Shown here in pieces: positions 1 through 9,674 of a DNA stretch of 64,000 nt (positions within the stretch are counted from its first letter, which is position 1; each line of letters opens with the position of its first letter). Under the pieces are notes generated by a model, which worked only from the letters and a program-made list of their open reading frames with translations, was not told the origin of the DNA and made no database searches. Origin of the DNA: Lentisphaera araneosa HTCC2155 (GTDB lineage: Bacteria; Verrucomicrobiota; Lentisphaeria; Lentisphaerales; Lentisphaeraceae); assembly GCF_000170755.1 (NCBI RefSeq), contig NZ_ABCK01000008.1, forward strand, positions 1 to 64,000. The letters run 5' to 3'. The position numbers and the translations under genes are program-made.

Positions 1-1225
1 ATCGTGGGTGGTGGTCACGACCGTAGTTGTCACGAGTGAGTTTACCCTGTGAATAATTTGTACGACCAAATTCACCGCCCCAAACGACGAGGGTGTCTTC
101 GAGTAAGCCACGTTGCTTGAGATCTTGAATGAGACCATAGCAAGATTGGTCAATATCTTTACATTGATTGGGGAGGTCGCCAGCGATATTAAAATGTTGG
201 TCCCAGCCGCGGTGGAAAATTTGCACCATGCGCACATCGCGTTCGACCATTCGTCGAGCTAGAAGGCAAGAAGCAGCAAAAGTGCCTTTCTTGTGAACAT
301 CAGGGCCATAGAGTTCGAGAGTTTTTTTATCTTCCTTACTGATGTCGGTAAGCTCTGGCACCGAAGTTTGCATGCGGAAAGCCATTTCGTATTGAGAAAT
401 ACGGGCATTAACTTCTGGGTCATTGACATCTTGGAAATGTTTACGGTTCATTTGTGCCAAGCTGTCGAGCATGCGACGACGAGTGCTCGAATTTACTCCT
501 TTTGGGTCAGATAAGTAGAGTACAGGGTCTCCATCCGAGCGAAAACCGATACCTTGGTGTTCAGAGGGAAGAAAACCTGAGCCCCAAAGACGTTGATAAA
601 GTGCTTGGGCATCTTTTCGGCCTGTCCAAGATGGAGTCATGGCGACATAAGTGGGTAGGTTGTCATTCATACTCCCCAAACCGTAAGAAAGCCAAGAACC
701 CATGCTGGGACGACCTGGGATTTGATTGCCAGTTTGCAGATAGGTGATCGCGGGGTCATGATTGATCTGCTCAGTATGCATGCCTCGCATGATGCACAGG
801 TCGTCAGACATTTTAGCGGTCCAAGGCAGAAGTTCACTAAACCATGCACCTGATTTACCATGTTGTTTAAATTTAAACTTTGAGGGAGCTAAAGGGAAGC
901 GTGATTGATTGGCTGTCATGCCTGTAAGACGCTGGCCATCCCGAACAGATTCAGGGAGATCTTTATCAAACATCTTTTCCAGCGTAGGCTTGTAGTCGAG
1001 CATGTCGAGGTGTGATGGAGCGCCAGCCATACAAAGCCAAATGACTTTTTTAGCCTTTGGAGCATGATGGGGAAGGCCGAAAGCATTTTGTGTAATGCCT
1101 GGAGCAGCTCCATGTTGATCTTTGGCATTGAGATCCATGAAACTAAAGGCACCGAGTCCAAGAGCTGAATTGCCTAAAAATTGGCGACGGTTTTGAAGTG
1201 TATTGAATTGGTCTGCTAAGTTCAT
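1..1225 (-). CDS. DUF1501 family protein, Tat-exported (C-terminus cut by window edge)
   Basis: About 408 codons are visible and the reading frame runs off the left edge, so the C-terminus is missing. The N-terminus carries a twin-arginine signal (R13-R14-Q-F-L-G followed by a short hydrophobic stretch), so export by Tat is likely. Recognisable DUF1501 segments are [20 protein letters not shown] near residue 60, the [21 protein letters not shown] region near 150, and GWDQHFN followed by [10 protein letters not shown] near the cut end; the family belongs to the alkaline phosphatase/sulfatase-like superfamily. The start is an ATG preceded by AAGGAG eight bases upstream, and that Shine-Dalgarno overlaps the end of the PSD1 gene, only 4 bp away, so the two are co-transcribed. 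DUF1501/PSD1 pairs are a hallmark of Planctomycetes and Lentisphaerae; the substrate is unknown. Confidence 0.93.
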   Translation of the reverse strand, partial: MNLADQFNTLQNRRQFLGNSALGLGAFSFMDLNAKDQHGAAPGITQNAFGLPHHAPKAKKVIWLCMAGAPSHLDMLDYKPTLEKMFDKDLPESVRDGQRLTGMTANQSRFPLAPSKFKFKQHGKSGAWFSELLPWTAKMSDDLCIMRGMHTEQINHDPAITYLQTGNQIPGRPSMGSWLSYGLGSMNDNLPTYVAMTPSWTGRKDAQALYQRLWGSGFLPSEHQGIGFRSDGDPVLYLSDPKGVNSSTRRRMLDSLAQMNRKHFQDVNDPEVNARISQYEMAFRMQTSVPELTDISKEDKKTLELYGPDVHKKGTFAASCLLARRMVERDVRMVQIFHRGWDQHFNIAGDLPNQCKDIDQSCYGLIQDLKQRGLLEDTLVVWGGEFGRTNYSQGKLTRDNYGRDHHPR

Positions 1226-1229
1226 GATT

Positions 1230-4200
1230 CTACTCCTTAGTAATGGCTTCGTCTAAATTGTATAGTTGGCTGCAGAGCATCGTCCAAGCCGCGAGTTCAT
1301 TTGAGTCGATATCCTTTGGGACCTTTGACTCACCATGAGCAATCAGTTCTTTGGCTTCATTGGCATTTACTTCGAAATGCTTGTGGTGTGCCTGCAAAAC
1401 TTCTGACATGATGATTAGCTCCTCTTTATTAGGGAAGCGTGAAGTCACTTTTCGGAAAGCCTTTTTAATCTTGTCATTATTATCGCCTTGAGTCTGTAAA
1501 GCTTTTGTGGCTAGATGGCGAGAAGCTTCAAGGTATTGTACATCGTTCATGAGTTGTAAAGCTTGAAGAGGGGTGTTGGTCCGTTCTCTGCGAACTGTGC
1601 AAGTTTCTCTGTTCGGCGCATCAAAATTACTCATCATGGGAGCGGGAGCGGTACGTTTCAGGAAGGTATACAGGCTGCGACGATAGAGCTTCTCTCCAGA
1701 TTCTTGTTTGAAATGTCGTGTATTGGAACCGGAGTAGGCCACGGCATTCCATATACCCTCAGGTTGATAGGGCTTCACAGATTTGCCACCAATTTTCTCG
1801 ACTAATAGGCCCGAGGATTTGAGGGCGTTATCGCGGATCATTTCAGCATCTAACCTAAAGCGAGGGCCGCGAGAGATGAGTCGATTATAGGGGTCGATCT
1901 CAAGTTTTTTGTCGCTGACGAAGCTGTCTTGGCGGTAGGATGCGGACATGAGCATATATTTCATCAGTTTTTTGACGTCCCAGCCTTCGTTCATGAACTT
2001 ATAGGCTAGATGATCTAAAAGTTGTGGGTGTGAGGGGAACTCACTTTGGGAACCAAAGTCATCCGATGTTTTACAAATGCCTGTTCCAAAAAGTTGTTGC
2101 CAAAAGCGGTTAACTGTGACTCGCGAAGTAAGCGGATGGTCCGGTAAAAAGAGCCACTTTGCAAAAGTGAGGCGATTGCCAGGACCTTTTGGGAGGTCAG
2201 GAAGAAATGCTGGGACGGCAGGTTCAACTTTATCTTTACGTTGATCATATTGACCGCGATCTAAAACGTAGGCACCACGCGGTGTTGGACGTTCCTGCAT
2301 GATCATGGTCGTGGGGATAGTTTTTAAGAAATTATTACGTTTATTTTCAGCAACACGAAGCTGTTTATCAGCTAGTAGAGAAGCTTCATCGACGTGACTG
2401 CGGTAATAGCTGTAGAGCTCTTTGACTCTTTTGTTTTCAGCATTCTTATCTTTTTTAGGGCTCAACAGATGTTTAATGGGGTACTCACCATAGGCGCTTG
2501 TGACTTGTATAGGGCTGAGTTTTTTTTCGAAGAATTGTAAGTCACTGATCTTACCCTTGAAGCCTGGCTGCGATTCTCGCCCACCGAGGTAAAGTGGTTT
2601 TTTGTTTTTTATAGTTTTGCTGAGATTGTTGTTGTTTGTACGAAAATCCTGAGTTCTGCCATTGAGATAAATTTTAATGCCATGGGCGCGGCCACTGCCA
2701 TCAGATGTTATAAATAGATGGTTCCACTTTTTTGGTTTTAATGGTGCTTTTTTGGTTTCAACCTTTAAAGCATTGCCTGGCCACTCATTAATCACATGAA
2801 GGACAATTCTCCCGCTTGTTGACCAAATATCCCAGCCGCGAGTGTATTGGGCATTGTCCATGTTGGAAACGATTGCGCCGCTAAATTCTTCTCCATATAC
2901 CCAAAGGCCAATGGAGAAGGGCTTATTAAACTCAAAATCTGGTTTAGTCGTCGTTTCTAAAACGGCTTTTTTATCGAGGACTAGAGAGTTTTTTCCCTTA
3001 TCAATCGTAAATACGGGTTTCCCTTTAATATCCACAGTTTGTTCAGTGAAATTGAGAGCTAGCTTGGCATTTGGAGCAGGCGCAGGTTTTGTAGTTTTCG
3101 CTTTTTGGGCCCAGGTTAGAAAGTTGGGGTCTTTTGGATTGTGAGGAACGACTTTCTTGGCTTCCGCAATTTTAGCTTCTAGTGCAAGGTCTTTCTTTTT
3201 TTGTTGATCATTCATGACGTGAATGATAGGGGGAGTGTCTTTGCGATTGCCGTCCATAGCATTTTCAGTTATGTTGTTAAAGAATGCTGTCATCTCATAA
3301 AATTCTTTTTGTGAAACGGGATCAAATTTATGATCGTGGCAAGCTGCGCAGCCAGTTGTTAAACCAAGCCATACAGTGGAAGTCGTTGATGTTCTATCAA
3401 CTGCGTAGCGAACGTAGTATTCTTCGGCAATAGAACCTCCTTCACTCGTAGTGACGTTACAGCGGTTGAACCCTGAAGCGATTTTTTGCTGAAGAGAAGG
3501 TTTTGGTAGTAGGTCGCCGGCTAATTGTTCAGTTGAGAATTGATCAAAAGGCATGTTTTTGTTGAAGGCTTCAATAACCCAGTCACGGTAGGGCCACATT
3601 TCACGGTAGTTATCCAGGTGAAGCCCATGGGTGTCACCATAGCGAGCGGCATCTAGCCAAAATCTTCCCATATGCTCGCCGTAGGCAGCTTGTGCTAGGT
3701 AATGATCCACCATTTTTTCGTAGGCATCAGCGGAGTTATCTTTTAGGAAACGATCTAATTCTTCTAGGCTTGGTGGGAGACCTGTGGTATCAAAACTAAG
3801 GCGACGAAGAAGTTTTTCTTTTGTAGCCTCTTTATTAGGTTTTAAGTTTTTATCTTCTAGTTTATTTAAGACATAGCGGTCAATATCATTATTAAGCCAC
3901 TGTTCCTTGTTTACTTCAGGTGGAGTTTGATCTGCAATTTTGGTGAATGACCAATGTTCTTGGAATTCGGCACCTTGTTCAATCCATTTGGCCAAGAGAT
4001 CTTTTTCATATTGACTTAAAGTTTTATGAGACTCAGGAGGTGGCATGATGTCGTCTTCGTCGTCAGTATTGATGCGTTCGACAAGAGATGATTTTTCAGG
4101 ATGTCCAGGGATGACAGCGTATTTTTCACGGCGCTTACTTAGATTTTTGGTAGCGGCTTCAAAACTATTGAGGAGTAGTCCTGCTTCGGCAGTTTCTGGA

Positions 4201-4364
4201 TCGTTGCCATGACAATGGAAACATTTATCAGAAAGAATAGGGCGAATGTGTTCATTGAATTCTACTCGTTCGGGTAATTTATTTTCATCTTCATTGTTGA
4301 AAAGAGCACAGCCACTTCCGATTAGAGTTGCGCTTATGAGTGCTGTGTAAGCTAGTTTGTTCAT
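1230..4364 (-). CDS. PSD1 / planctomycete cytochrome c (PSCyt1-DUF1549-LamG-DUF1553) lipoprotein
   Basis: 1044 aa. A signal peptide ends in a lipobox (IGSG before Cys19), so it is probably a lipid-anchored envelope protein. Domain order: PSCyt1 with haem motif CFHCH at 48-52; DUF1549 from about 155 to 370, containing a second CxxCH (GCAACH near 340); a LamG/concanavalin-like domain from about 435 to 610 ([21 protein letters not shown]); and DUF1553 from about 725 to 960 ([33 protein letters not shown]). The two CxxCH sites suggest covalent haem and redox or electron-transfer chemistry at the envelope, possibly tied to polysaccharide use; this is inferred from the family, not proven. It is first in a two-gene operon with DUF1501 and divergent from a ROK sugar-type regulator, a plausible controller. 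Confidence 0.93.
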   Translation of the reverse strand: MNKLAYTALISATLIGSGCALFNNEDENKLPERVEFNEHIRPILSDKCFHCHGNDPETAEAGLLLNSFEAATKNLSKRREKYAVIPGHPEKSSLVERINTDDEDDIMPPPESHKTLSQYEKDLLAKWIEQGAEFQEHWSFTKIADQTPPEVNKEQWLNNDIDRYVLNKLEDKNLKPNKEATKEKLLRRLSFDTTGLPPSLEELDRFLKDNSADAYEKMVDHYLAQAAYGEHMGRFWLDAARYGDTHGLHLDNYREMWPYRDWVIEAFNKNMPFDQFSTEQLAGDLLPKPSLQQKIASGFNRCNVTTSEGGSIAEEYYVRYAVDRTSTTSTVWLGLTTGCAACHDHKFDPVSQKEFYEMTAFFNNITENAMDGNRKDTPPIIHVMNDQQKKKDLALEAKIAEAKKVVPHNPKDPNFLTWAQKAKTTKPAPAPNAKLALNFTEQTVDIKGKPVFTIDKGKNSLVLDKKAVLETTTKPDFEFNKPFSIGLWVYGEEFSGAIVSNMDNAQYTRGWDIWSTSGRIVLHVINEWPGNALKVETKKAPLKPKKWNHLFITSDGSGRAHGIKIYLNGRTQDFRTNNNNLSKTIKNKKPLYLGGRESQPGFKGKISDLQFFEKKLSPIQVTSAYGEYPIKHLLSPKKDKNAENKRVKELYSYYRSHVDEASLLADKQLRVAENKRNNFLKTIPTTMIMQERPTPRGAYVLDRGQYDQRKDKVEPAVPAFLPDLPKGPGNRLTFAKWLFLPDHPLTSRVTVNRFWQQLFGTGICKTSDDFGSQSEFPSHPQLLDHLAYKFMNEGWDVKKLMKYMLMSASYRQDSFVSDKKLEIDPYNRLISRGPRFRLDAEMIRDNALKSSGLLVEKIGGKSVKPYQPEGIWNAVAYSGSNTRHFKQESGEKLYRRSLYTFLKRTAPAPMMSNFDAPNRETCTVRRERTNTPLQALQLMNDVQYLEASRHLATKALQTQGDNNDKIKKAFRKVTSRFPNKEELIIMSEVLQAHHKHFEVNANEAKELIAHGESKVPKDIDSNELAAWTMLCSQLYNLDEAITKE

Positions 4365-4780
4365 ATTTGATTACCCTTTATTAAAAGTTGCCCTGTGTAC
4401 TAATGTATCGTTAGAAAAGTAATAGATCAGCCTTGCTGTTTACAAGAAAAATTGAGTTATTTCACAAAAAACGCTATGTTTACAATATTGATTTTCAATT
4501 TATTTCATAAAAACACTATATTTATAATATATATTTCTAATTTTCATTCAAAATAATACTATTTAATTGAGTGGAGTAAAAAGACCATAAAAACATCGTT
4601 TGTCTAACCTTCCTTAAATAAAAATTCAATGAATGAATATATCTTAAGATTTAATACGCTCTAAATCTTAACTTTGTGACTGTTTATGAGTAAAAACTCT
4701 TGAGTTTCTTCATTGAATGAATTTTAATCATTTTAGAGAGTCTTTAGAGAAAAAAAAGGGCATGGGATTATTATCTGAAC
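4365..4780. other. 416-bp AT-rich divergent intergenic region
   Basis: This lies between the divergently transcribed PSD1 and ROK genes and contains no convincing gene. It holds a 43-bp imperfect tandem repeat on the PSD1 side and two short palindromes on the ROK side: 4624-4634 (ATTCA-A-TGAAT) and 4709-4721 (TTCATT-G-AATGAA). It presumably contains both promoters and the regulator's operators, but no promoter could be assigned with confidence. Confidence 0.6.
4457..4542. repeat. 43-bp imperfect tandem direct repeat upstream of PSD1 gene
   Basis: Two adjacent copies (4457-4499 and 4500-4542) share the pattern TTATTTCA-n-AAAAA-n-CTAT-n-TTTA-n-AATAT, with about 35 of 43 positions matching. A weaker third copy may follow. 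The repeat sits 90-180 bp upstream of the PSD1 start, a position consistent with operator or UP-element sites. Protein binding is an inference. Confidence 0.55.
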
Positions 4781-5893
4781 ATGAATCAATCAAAAAACAG
4801 TATGAATCAGCAGAGCGCGGCTCATTATAATCGTCAACAAGTATTAAAATTGTTGCGCGTACATCAAGGTTTGAGTCGTGTACAGCTTTCTGATTTGACA
4901 CAGCTACAGAATTCAACGATGTCTTATATCATTCGTGATTTTATTAATCGTGGTGTAGTTGTTGAAGGCGCGAAATTAGAAGGTGGTGCAGGGTATAAGA
5001 AGCAAACTTCACTTAGAGTCAACCCCGAACTTGGTTGGGTTATCGGTATTGTCGTACAAAATGTTTATGCGGAATTAGTAAAAGTAGATTACGCTGGAGA
5101 AGTGATTGACTCTTGTAACTTTGAGGTTGATCCCGATATTTCTACCTTGCCGATGTACTTAAAAAATCGTTTAGAAAACTGGTTTAAAGAAAGAGGCTGT
5201 CCTCCCGGTCCGCTGAAAGGAATTTGCTTGGGTTTACCAGCGATTGTTGATCATAATAGCGGGATGATAAAGAGTTCCTCATTCTTTAATATTCAAAATT
5301 ACCCTTTAGCGGCAGAAATGCAGGCTTTGTTTCCCGAAACAGAAATTATGATTGATAATGACGCAAGGCAGGCTTCCATGGCTGAGCTTGTTCATAAAGA
5401 TACAATTTCAGGAGACTTTTTGTTTTATTACATGAACTACCAAAAAGTTAGCAAAGGTGTGAAGCCTTGTAGTTTTAGTTCCGTTATGTTTGTCAATGGA
5501 CAGATGATTAATGGTATGAATTCCTCTGCAGGTGAGTTGAGCGGCGTTTTAAAACCCCATGATCCACCTTTTTTATCTAATGAAGATTGGAAAAACCTTC
5601 AAGATCCCGAAGGCGATTTGAGTCCGGCTATGATGAATTTGGGGCTTTGGGTTCTGCCTTGGTTGGAAGCTTTGACTTGTTACTCAGATCCAGAGTGTGT
5701 CGTCATGGGCGGTGCCTTGAATTGGCAGAATAAAAAATTGTTTGCGATGATTAATGAGTACCTCAGTAATCGTTTAAGCGCAATTGGCAAAGAGAGTGTA
5801 CTCGTTCGGCGTGCTAATTCTCCAGTACAAAGTGTGGCCTACGGGGCAGCGAGTTCGCTATTAGAGCATTTAGCCCAAGATCTAATCAAATAA
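4781..5893 (+). CDS. ROK family transcriptional regulator
   Basis: 370 aa. Residues about 15-75 form a winged helix-turn-helix (RQQVLKLLRVHQGLSRVQLS then NSTMSYIIRDFINRGVV), followed by a ROK sugar-kinase-like domain. Visible ROK landmarks are the DNDARQASMAEL segment (the usual ENDAN region) and NGMNSSAGELSG. The cysteine cluster (CxCGxxGCxE) that binds zinc in most ROK repressors is absent; the corresponding region reads LKPHDPPFLSNEDWKNLQD. It is therefore a NagC/XylR-like DNA-binding regulator that may not bind zinc or phosphorylate sugar. It is divergent from the PSD1-DUF1501 operon, which it may control. Start at the first ATG; a second ATG seven codons later is possible, and neither has a strong Shine-Dalgarno. 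It ends in a bidirectional terminator. Confidence 0.87.
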   Translation: MNQSKNSMNQQSAAHYNRQQVLKLLRVHQGLSRVQLSDLTQLQNSTMSYIIRDFINRGVVVEGAKLEGGAGYKKQTSLRVNPELGWVIGIVVQNVYAELVKVDYAGEVIDSCNFEVDPDISTLPMYLKNRLENWFKERGCPPGPLKGICLGLPAIVDHNSGMIKSSSFFNIQNYPLAAEMQALFPETEIMIDNDARQASMAELVHKDTISGDFLFYYMNYQKVSKGVKPCSFSSVMFVNGQMINGMNSSAGELSGVLKPHDPPFLSNEDWKNLQDPEGDLSPAMMNLGLWVLPWLEALTCYSDPECVVMGGALNWQNKKLFAMINEYLSNRLSAIGKESVLVRRANSPVQSVAYGAASSLLEHLAQDLIK

Positions 5894-5920
5894 AAAAGGC
5901 CGCGGTTAAGCGGCCTTTTT
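5893..5920. terminator. bidirectional intrinsic terminator
   Basis: An 11-bp stem, AAAAAGGCCGC / GCGGCCTTTTT, with a GGTTAA loop. The A and T tracts let it act for the ROK gene on the plus strand and for the small gene ending at 5941 on the minus strand. Confidence 0.9.
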
Positions 5921-5940
5921 AATATTCTAAGAAAGGTTTC

Positions 5941-6231
5941 TTAGAATTGTGCAATCACGTTGTTGATTTGACCAACGAGCTTGTCAGAAGCTTTCTGTTC
6001 GAGAAGATTATCTTCACCAACACGAATGTTCTTTTTGAAAACTGTAGTGATTTGATCACCATCGAAGTTTTGGACAAATAATCTCCAAAGCTTTCTGCTT
6101 TCTGTTTCGCCATTATTACGAAGGCTTTTTTTAGCACGACGATTTACGTAGTTGAGCGTGATAGAAAGGTTGCTATCAGCAAACTTTTCTTTAATTTCAG
6201 CCCAAGTTAGTCCTGAGGGAAGTTGTTCCAT
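5941..6231 (-). CDS. small conserved hypothetical protein (96 aa)
   Basis: A soluble, basic, 96-aa protein with no recognised motif: no signal peptide, membrane span or cysteines. It begins MEQLPSGLTWAEIKEKF and has a charged middle (NYVNRRAKKSLRNN). The frame opens further upstream at a TTG, but GGAGA sits just before two consecutive ATGs. The second ATG (6231) has a 6-base spacing from GGAG and is preferred; 6234 is the alternative. It is convergent with the ROK gene and shares its terminator. Helical, possibly nucleic-acid or protein binding; function unknown. Confidence 0.6.
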   Translation of the reverse strand: MEQLPSGLTWAEIKEKFADSNLSITLNYVNRRAKKSLRNNGETESRKLWRLFVQNFDGDQITTVFKKNIRVGEDNLLEQKASDKLVGQINNVIAQF

Positions 6232-6304
6232 CATTCTCTCCAACTTTGTTAGTTAATAATATTTGGGAGGTGCTAGTATAAGGAGTTTTTCCTTGTTGGC
6301 AAGC

Positions 6305-7336
6305 TTAATCCGTTTCTTTTTTCGTGCTGGTCAATAATTTATGTATGTTGTAGGCACTCGAGAAGTTGGGTTCAAGTGTCGTGTCATGCTTACGGATAGC
6401 GTTGATGAAGCTTCTCCAAATATTAGGGACAAGCGGGCATTCAATTTCTGACCATAGACCATTTTGTCGATCCGGACCCGTACAGAGTCGCAAGCTTGGT
6501 ATGCCATCTTTTATTTTTAGTGAGAGCCCGCCTTTGTCTCCATAAACTCTTAATCTAAGAGAATTAATTTCTCCCGTGGCCCAGCGACTGAGGTGGAAAG
6601 AGCCTAGAGCGCCACCTTTCATTTCTGCCATAATGACTGCTGAATCGCTTGCGTCGAGTTGAGTGTCGCCTAAGCGATTGCCTGGGACGTCTTTGCGAAA
6701 GGATCTTTTGGAGACATCAATCGTATTGATTTCACCAGCTATAAAATCAACACAATCCAATAGGGTGAGGCCTAGGTCATCAATAACACCATGGCCACCA
6801 AATTTTTGAGTCATTCGCCATAAAAGGGATTCTGAGGTTTTCCAATTACCTAAAGTGTGCGTGCTCAGCCAAGATTGTAGGTAACTAGCTTCAATATGCA
6901 TGATTTTTCCTAAGCGACCCGCTTTTACGAGGTTGGCAGCTTTGTGTACTTCGGGGATGCCGCGTGTTTCGTAGGATACTATGTTCACGAGTTCGGCTTC
7001 GTTGGCGAGTCTAGCGAGTTTAGCGGCGTCACGTGAATTGTTGGTGAGAGGACGTTCACAGAGAATGTGAACTTTGTGTTCGATGGCGATGAGACAGGCC
7101 TTCAGTTGAGCGTAAGGCGGTACTGCAATGATGATAGCGTCGGGTTTTTCGCGTTGCAGCATATCTTCAATATTTAGGTAGAGATTTTTGATTTTATGTC
7201 GCAGAGCAAAATCTCTTGCTTTTGAGTGGGATACGTCACAGCACGCACAGAGTTCAACCCCTCTAATTGCATCTAATTCTTGAGCGTGTAAATCTGCAAT
7301 GGCTCCAGTGCCAGTTATTGCGATACGAAGGCTCAT
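6305..7336 (-). CDS. Gfo/Idh/MocA family oxidoreductase (CERP variant)
   Basis: 343 aa, normal for the family. An N-terminal Rossmann fold with GTGAIA at 9-14 binds NAD(P). The C-terminal half is the alpha/beta substrate domain, and GGHGVIDDLGLTLLDC holds the usual catalytic-region residues. The family EKP motif, whose lysine normally contacts cofactor and substrate, reads CERP at 93-96, so lysine is replaced by arginine. These enzymes oxidise or reduce sugars, inositols or similar polyols; the substrate cannot be named here. The start ATG is preceded by AGGA. It is a single gene, divergent from the secreted-protein gene at 7425, with no operon partner. Confidence 0.88.
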   Translation of the reverse strand: MSLRIAITGTGAIADLHAQELDAIRGVELCACCDVSHSKARDFALRHKIKNLYLNIEDMLQREKPDAIIIAVPPYAQLKACLIAIEHKVHILCERPLTNNSRDAAKLARLANEAELVNIVSYETRGIPEVHKAANLVKAGRLGKIMHIEASYLQSWLSTHTLGNWKTSESLLWRMTQKFGGHGVIDDLGLTLLDCVDFIAGEINTIDVSKRSFRKDVPGNRLGDTQLDASDSAVIMAEMKGGALGSFHLSRWATGEINSLRLRVYGDKGGLSLKIKDGIPSLRLCTGPDRQNGLWSEIECPLVPNIWRSFINAIRKHDTTLEPNFSSAYNIHKLLTSTKKETD

Positions 7337-7424
7337 GCTAGGTCCTGCTTAGTCTTGACAAAGGGGGTGGTCCAGTTAAATTGGGCGAGTTTTAAAATCA
7401 TAATTTATAATTGGGATCAATGTG

Positions 7425-8312
7425 ATGAAAATTTTAAGGAAAATAGTCCTTGTGTTTATATTGTCTGTGAGCTTTTTTGAGCTTCAGGCGCAGGTTCAGT
7501 ATGGTTTGTCATTTGATCGTGAAAGATACCTTCAATATGAGAAAATCCAAGTGACCTTTACGGTAGTTAATAACTCGGGTACACGTTTGACTTTCGGAGC
7601 AAATGAGAGGAGTGGCAAGTTAAAGATACTTGTTGTTGACCCTGAAAATCGCTTAGTTCCAGCATATGATAAGAAGTTTAATCCAGTGAATGGTTTAGTT
7701 TTAGCGGCGGGTGAAACTAAATCTTTGGTGTTTAACATAAATGAACATTTTTCAATGACGCGGCTGGGACGTTTTAGTGTTTCGGCATCGATGACTCACC
7801 CAGCTTTGACTGGTTTAGCTTTTGAGACTAAACCTAAGATCCTCAATGTTGAATCGGGGACCGTCTTAAGGAAGAAGACTTTTGGTGTGGTTGACTTAGA
7901 GGATAGTAATGTAATTCACCCGAGGAGTTATGAGATTATCTCGTTCAAGGAAAAAGAGGGGGATATCGTCTGTTTAAAAGTTTATGATAAGCAGTGGGTT
8001 TACGCTTTACTGCGTTTGGGGCCTTATGTAACGGGGGTGAAAGTGAATCATGACGTGGACACTTTCTCAAATATTCATACGATGATTCAGGTTAAACCAC
8101 GCGTATTTATTCATATGGTTTTCTCTGATACTGGGTCTATTAAGCAGTTTATTGTCTATCGTGCGACTTTTGAAAATGTTCCAGTTATGGTGCGTGACTC
8201 AAAATTGGGAACCGTGAGAATTTTTGGTGGGGAAAAGCTCACAGAAGGTGAAGACTATATCCGTATCGGTAATACACTCGAACTACGTAACGTAGATCCT
8301 GATCTTAATTAG
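7425..8312 (+). CDS. secreted hypothetical protein
   Basis: 295 aa from ATG at 7425 (a GTG at 7422 directly before it is the alternative; GGGA lies eight bases upstream of the ATG). The N-terminus is a clear signal peptide (KILRKIVLVFILSVSFFELQAQ, cleaved after about QAQ). The next ~120 residues are beta-rich (YLQYEKIQVTFTVVNNSG, GETKSLVFNINEHF) and resemble an Ig-like or BsuPI-type fold; the rest is also beta-rich with no motif I recognise. Probably periplasmic. Only 3 bp separate it from mnmE and no Shine-Dalgarno is visible for mnmE, so mnmE may be translated by coupling. Function unknown. Confidence 0.7.
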   Translation: MKILRKIVLVFILSVSFFELQAQVQYGLSFDRERYLQYEKIQVTFTVVNNSGTRLTFGANERSGKLKILVVDPENRLVPAYDKKFNPVNGLVLAAGETKSLVFNINEHFSMTRLGRFSVSASMTHPALTGLAFETKPKILNVESGTVLRKKTFGVVDLEDSNVIHPRSYEIISFKEKEGDIVCLKVYDKQWVYALLRLGPYVTGVKVNHDVDTFSNIHTMIQVKPRVFIHMVFSDTGSIKQFIVYRATFENVPVMVRDSKLGTVRIFGGEKLTEGEDYIRIGNTLELRNVDPDLN

Positions 8313-8315
8313 ATC

Positions 8316-9674
8316 ATGGATCATGATACAATTGCGGCATTAGCAACTGCGCCTGGTGGAAGTATAGCCATTATTAGAGTTTCAGGGTTAGATGCCTTGA
8401 GTGTAGCTAAAAAAGTTTGGCGTGGAAAGACGAATCTAGAAAATAATGAAAGACGTTTGGTTCTTGGTCAAATGATCGACCCTGAAACTCAAGAACCTGG
8501 TGACCAGGCGATGGCAGTTTATATGAAAGGGCCTCAAACTTACACGGGTGAGGATGTTGTTGAGTTTCAATGTCATGGCGGTAATTTCACAGCAAAGCAC
8601 ACCTTAATGTGCACTCTGAAAGCTGGAGCTCGTGCCGCAGAAGCGGGAGAATTCACGAAAAGAGCTTTTGTGAATGGTAAGCTTGATTTGACTCAAGCTG
8701 AAGCTGTCATGGATGTTATTAGTGCGGGTTCTGAGAAAGCGATGCAAATTGCAGTTAATCAATTAAATGGTCGTTTTGGTAATGAAATTCGTTCTATGTA
8801 TGATGGCCTCTCTGATTTGTTAGCGGAATGCGAGGTTCGCATGGACTTCGTTGATGAAGATTTAAATTGGACTCCGCCTGAAACAATGAATAAAACCTTA
8901 AATGACGCAAGTACGCTCATGGCTAAGCTTTTAGAGGGACGTAAGGATGGGGAAGTTCTTCGCGATGGAGTCAAAGTTATTATTGGTGGTCCACCAAATG
9001 CAGGTAAATCCAGTTTGATGAATCATGTGCTGGGGCGCGATCGCGCGATTGTCACAGATATTGCAGGTACCACTCGCGATACTTTGGAAGAATATACAAG
9101 AATTCGTGGGATTCCTCTTAAAATCACCGATACAGCCGGGATTCGTGAAGCAGAAGATATTGTTGAGCGCACAGGTATTGAGCGCAGCAAGCAGGCGTTG
9201 AAAGAAGCACAGCTCATTTTGTGGTTAATGGATCTATCGCGTCCACTTGAAGATCAATTGCCGCCGGAAGATTTCAAATCAGATGCACCTTTGATCGTTA
9301 TTCTCAATAAAAGTGATATTGCTCTCGAGCAAGAATTGCCGAGTTATTTCAATCAAAGTCATGTGTCACATGTCAGGGTTTCAGTTAAATCCGAAGATAA
9401 CCTCAACCGTTTGTATGACCTCATTGAAGAGGCGGTTTGGCAAGAGGATCACCATCATATCCCTGATGTCGCCGTTAATGCGCGTCACGGTGTGCTTCTA
9501 GAGCAAGCAGTCCAGCAAATTGATGATTGCCAAGCCTGTATTGATGGAGAGGCTTGGGAGTTAGTTTCCGTGCATTTACGCGGAGCCTTGGATCCCTTAG
9601 GTGAAATTCTGGGTTTAACACTGATGCCTGATATTTTACACACAATTTTTGGCCGTTATTGCATAGGTAAATAA
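8316..9674 (+). CDS. mnmE: tRNA uridine-5-carboxymethylaminomethyl(34) synthesis GTPase MnmE
   Basis: 452 aa, the family's standard length. With MnmG this GTPase makes the cmnm5 modification of wobble U34 in tRNAs. Order: N-terminal tetrahydrofolate-binding domain (starting DTIAALATAPGGSIAIIRVS), a helical domain interrupted by a G domain with G1 GGPPNAGKSS near 223-232, G2 IAGTTRDT, G3 DTAGIRE and G4 NKSD, and the conserved C-terminal GRYCIGK containing the catalytic cysteine. The neighbours are unrelated. Its stop codon directly abuts the stop codon of convergent avtA, with no terminator between them. Confidence 0.98.
   Translation: MDHDTIAALATAPGGSIAIIRVSGLDALSVAKKVWRGKTNLENNERRLVLGQMIDPETQEPGDQAMAVYMKGPQTYTGEDVVEFQCHGGNFTAKHTLMCTLKAGARAAEAGEFTKRAFVNGKLDLTQAEAVMDVISAGSEKAMQIAVNQLNGRFGNEIRSMYDGLSDLLAECEVRMDFVDEDLNWTPPETMNKTLNDASTLMAKLLEGRKDGEVLRDGVKVIIGGPPNAGKSSLMNHVLGRDRAIVTDIAGTTRDTLEEYTRIRGIPLKITDTAGIREAEDIVERTGIERSKQALKEAQLILWLMDLSRPLEDQLPPEDFKSDAPLIVILNKSDIALEQELPSYFNQSHVSHVRVSVKSEDNLNRLYDLIEEAVWQEDHHHIPDVAVNARHGVLLEQAVQQIDDCQACIDGEAWELVSVHLRGALDPLGEILGLTLMPDILHTIFGRYCIGK

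Noticed and set aside
1230-4364. Sulfatase gene cluster around the DUF1501/PSD1 pair
   Set aside because: No formylglycine-type CxPSR motif was found in this window; the linkage is only known from other genomes.
4624-4634. Palindromes near the ROK gene as an integration site
   Set aside because: There is no integrase or element, and the repeats are too short; regulatory use is more likely.
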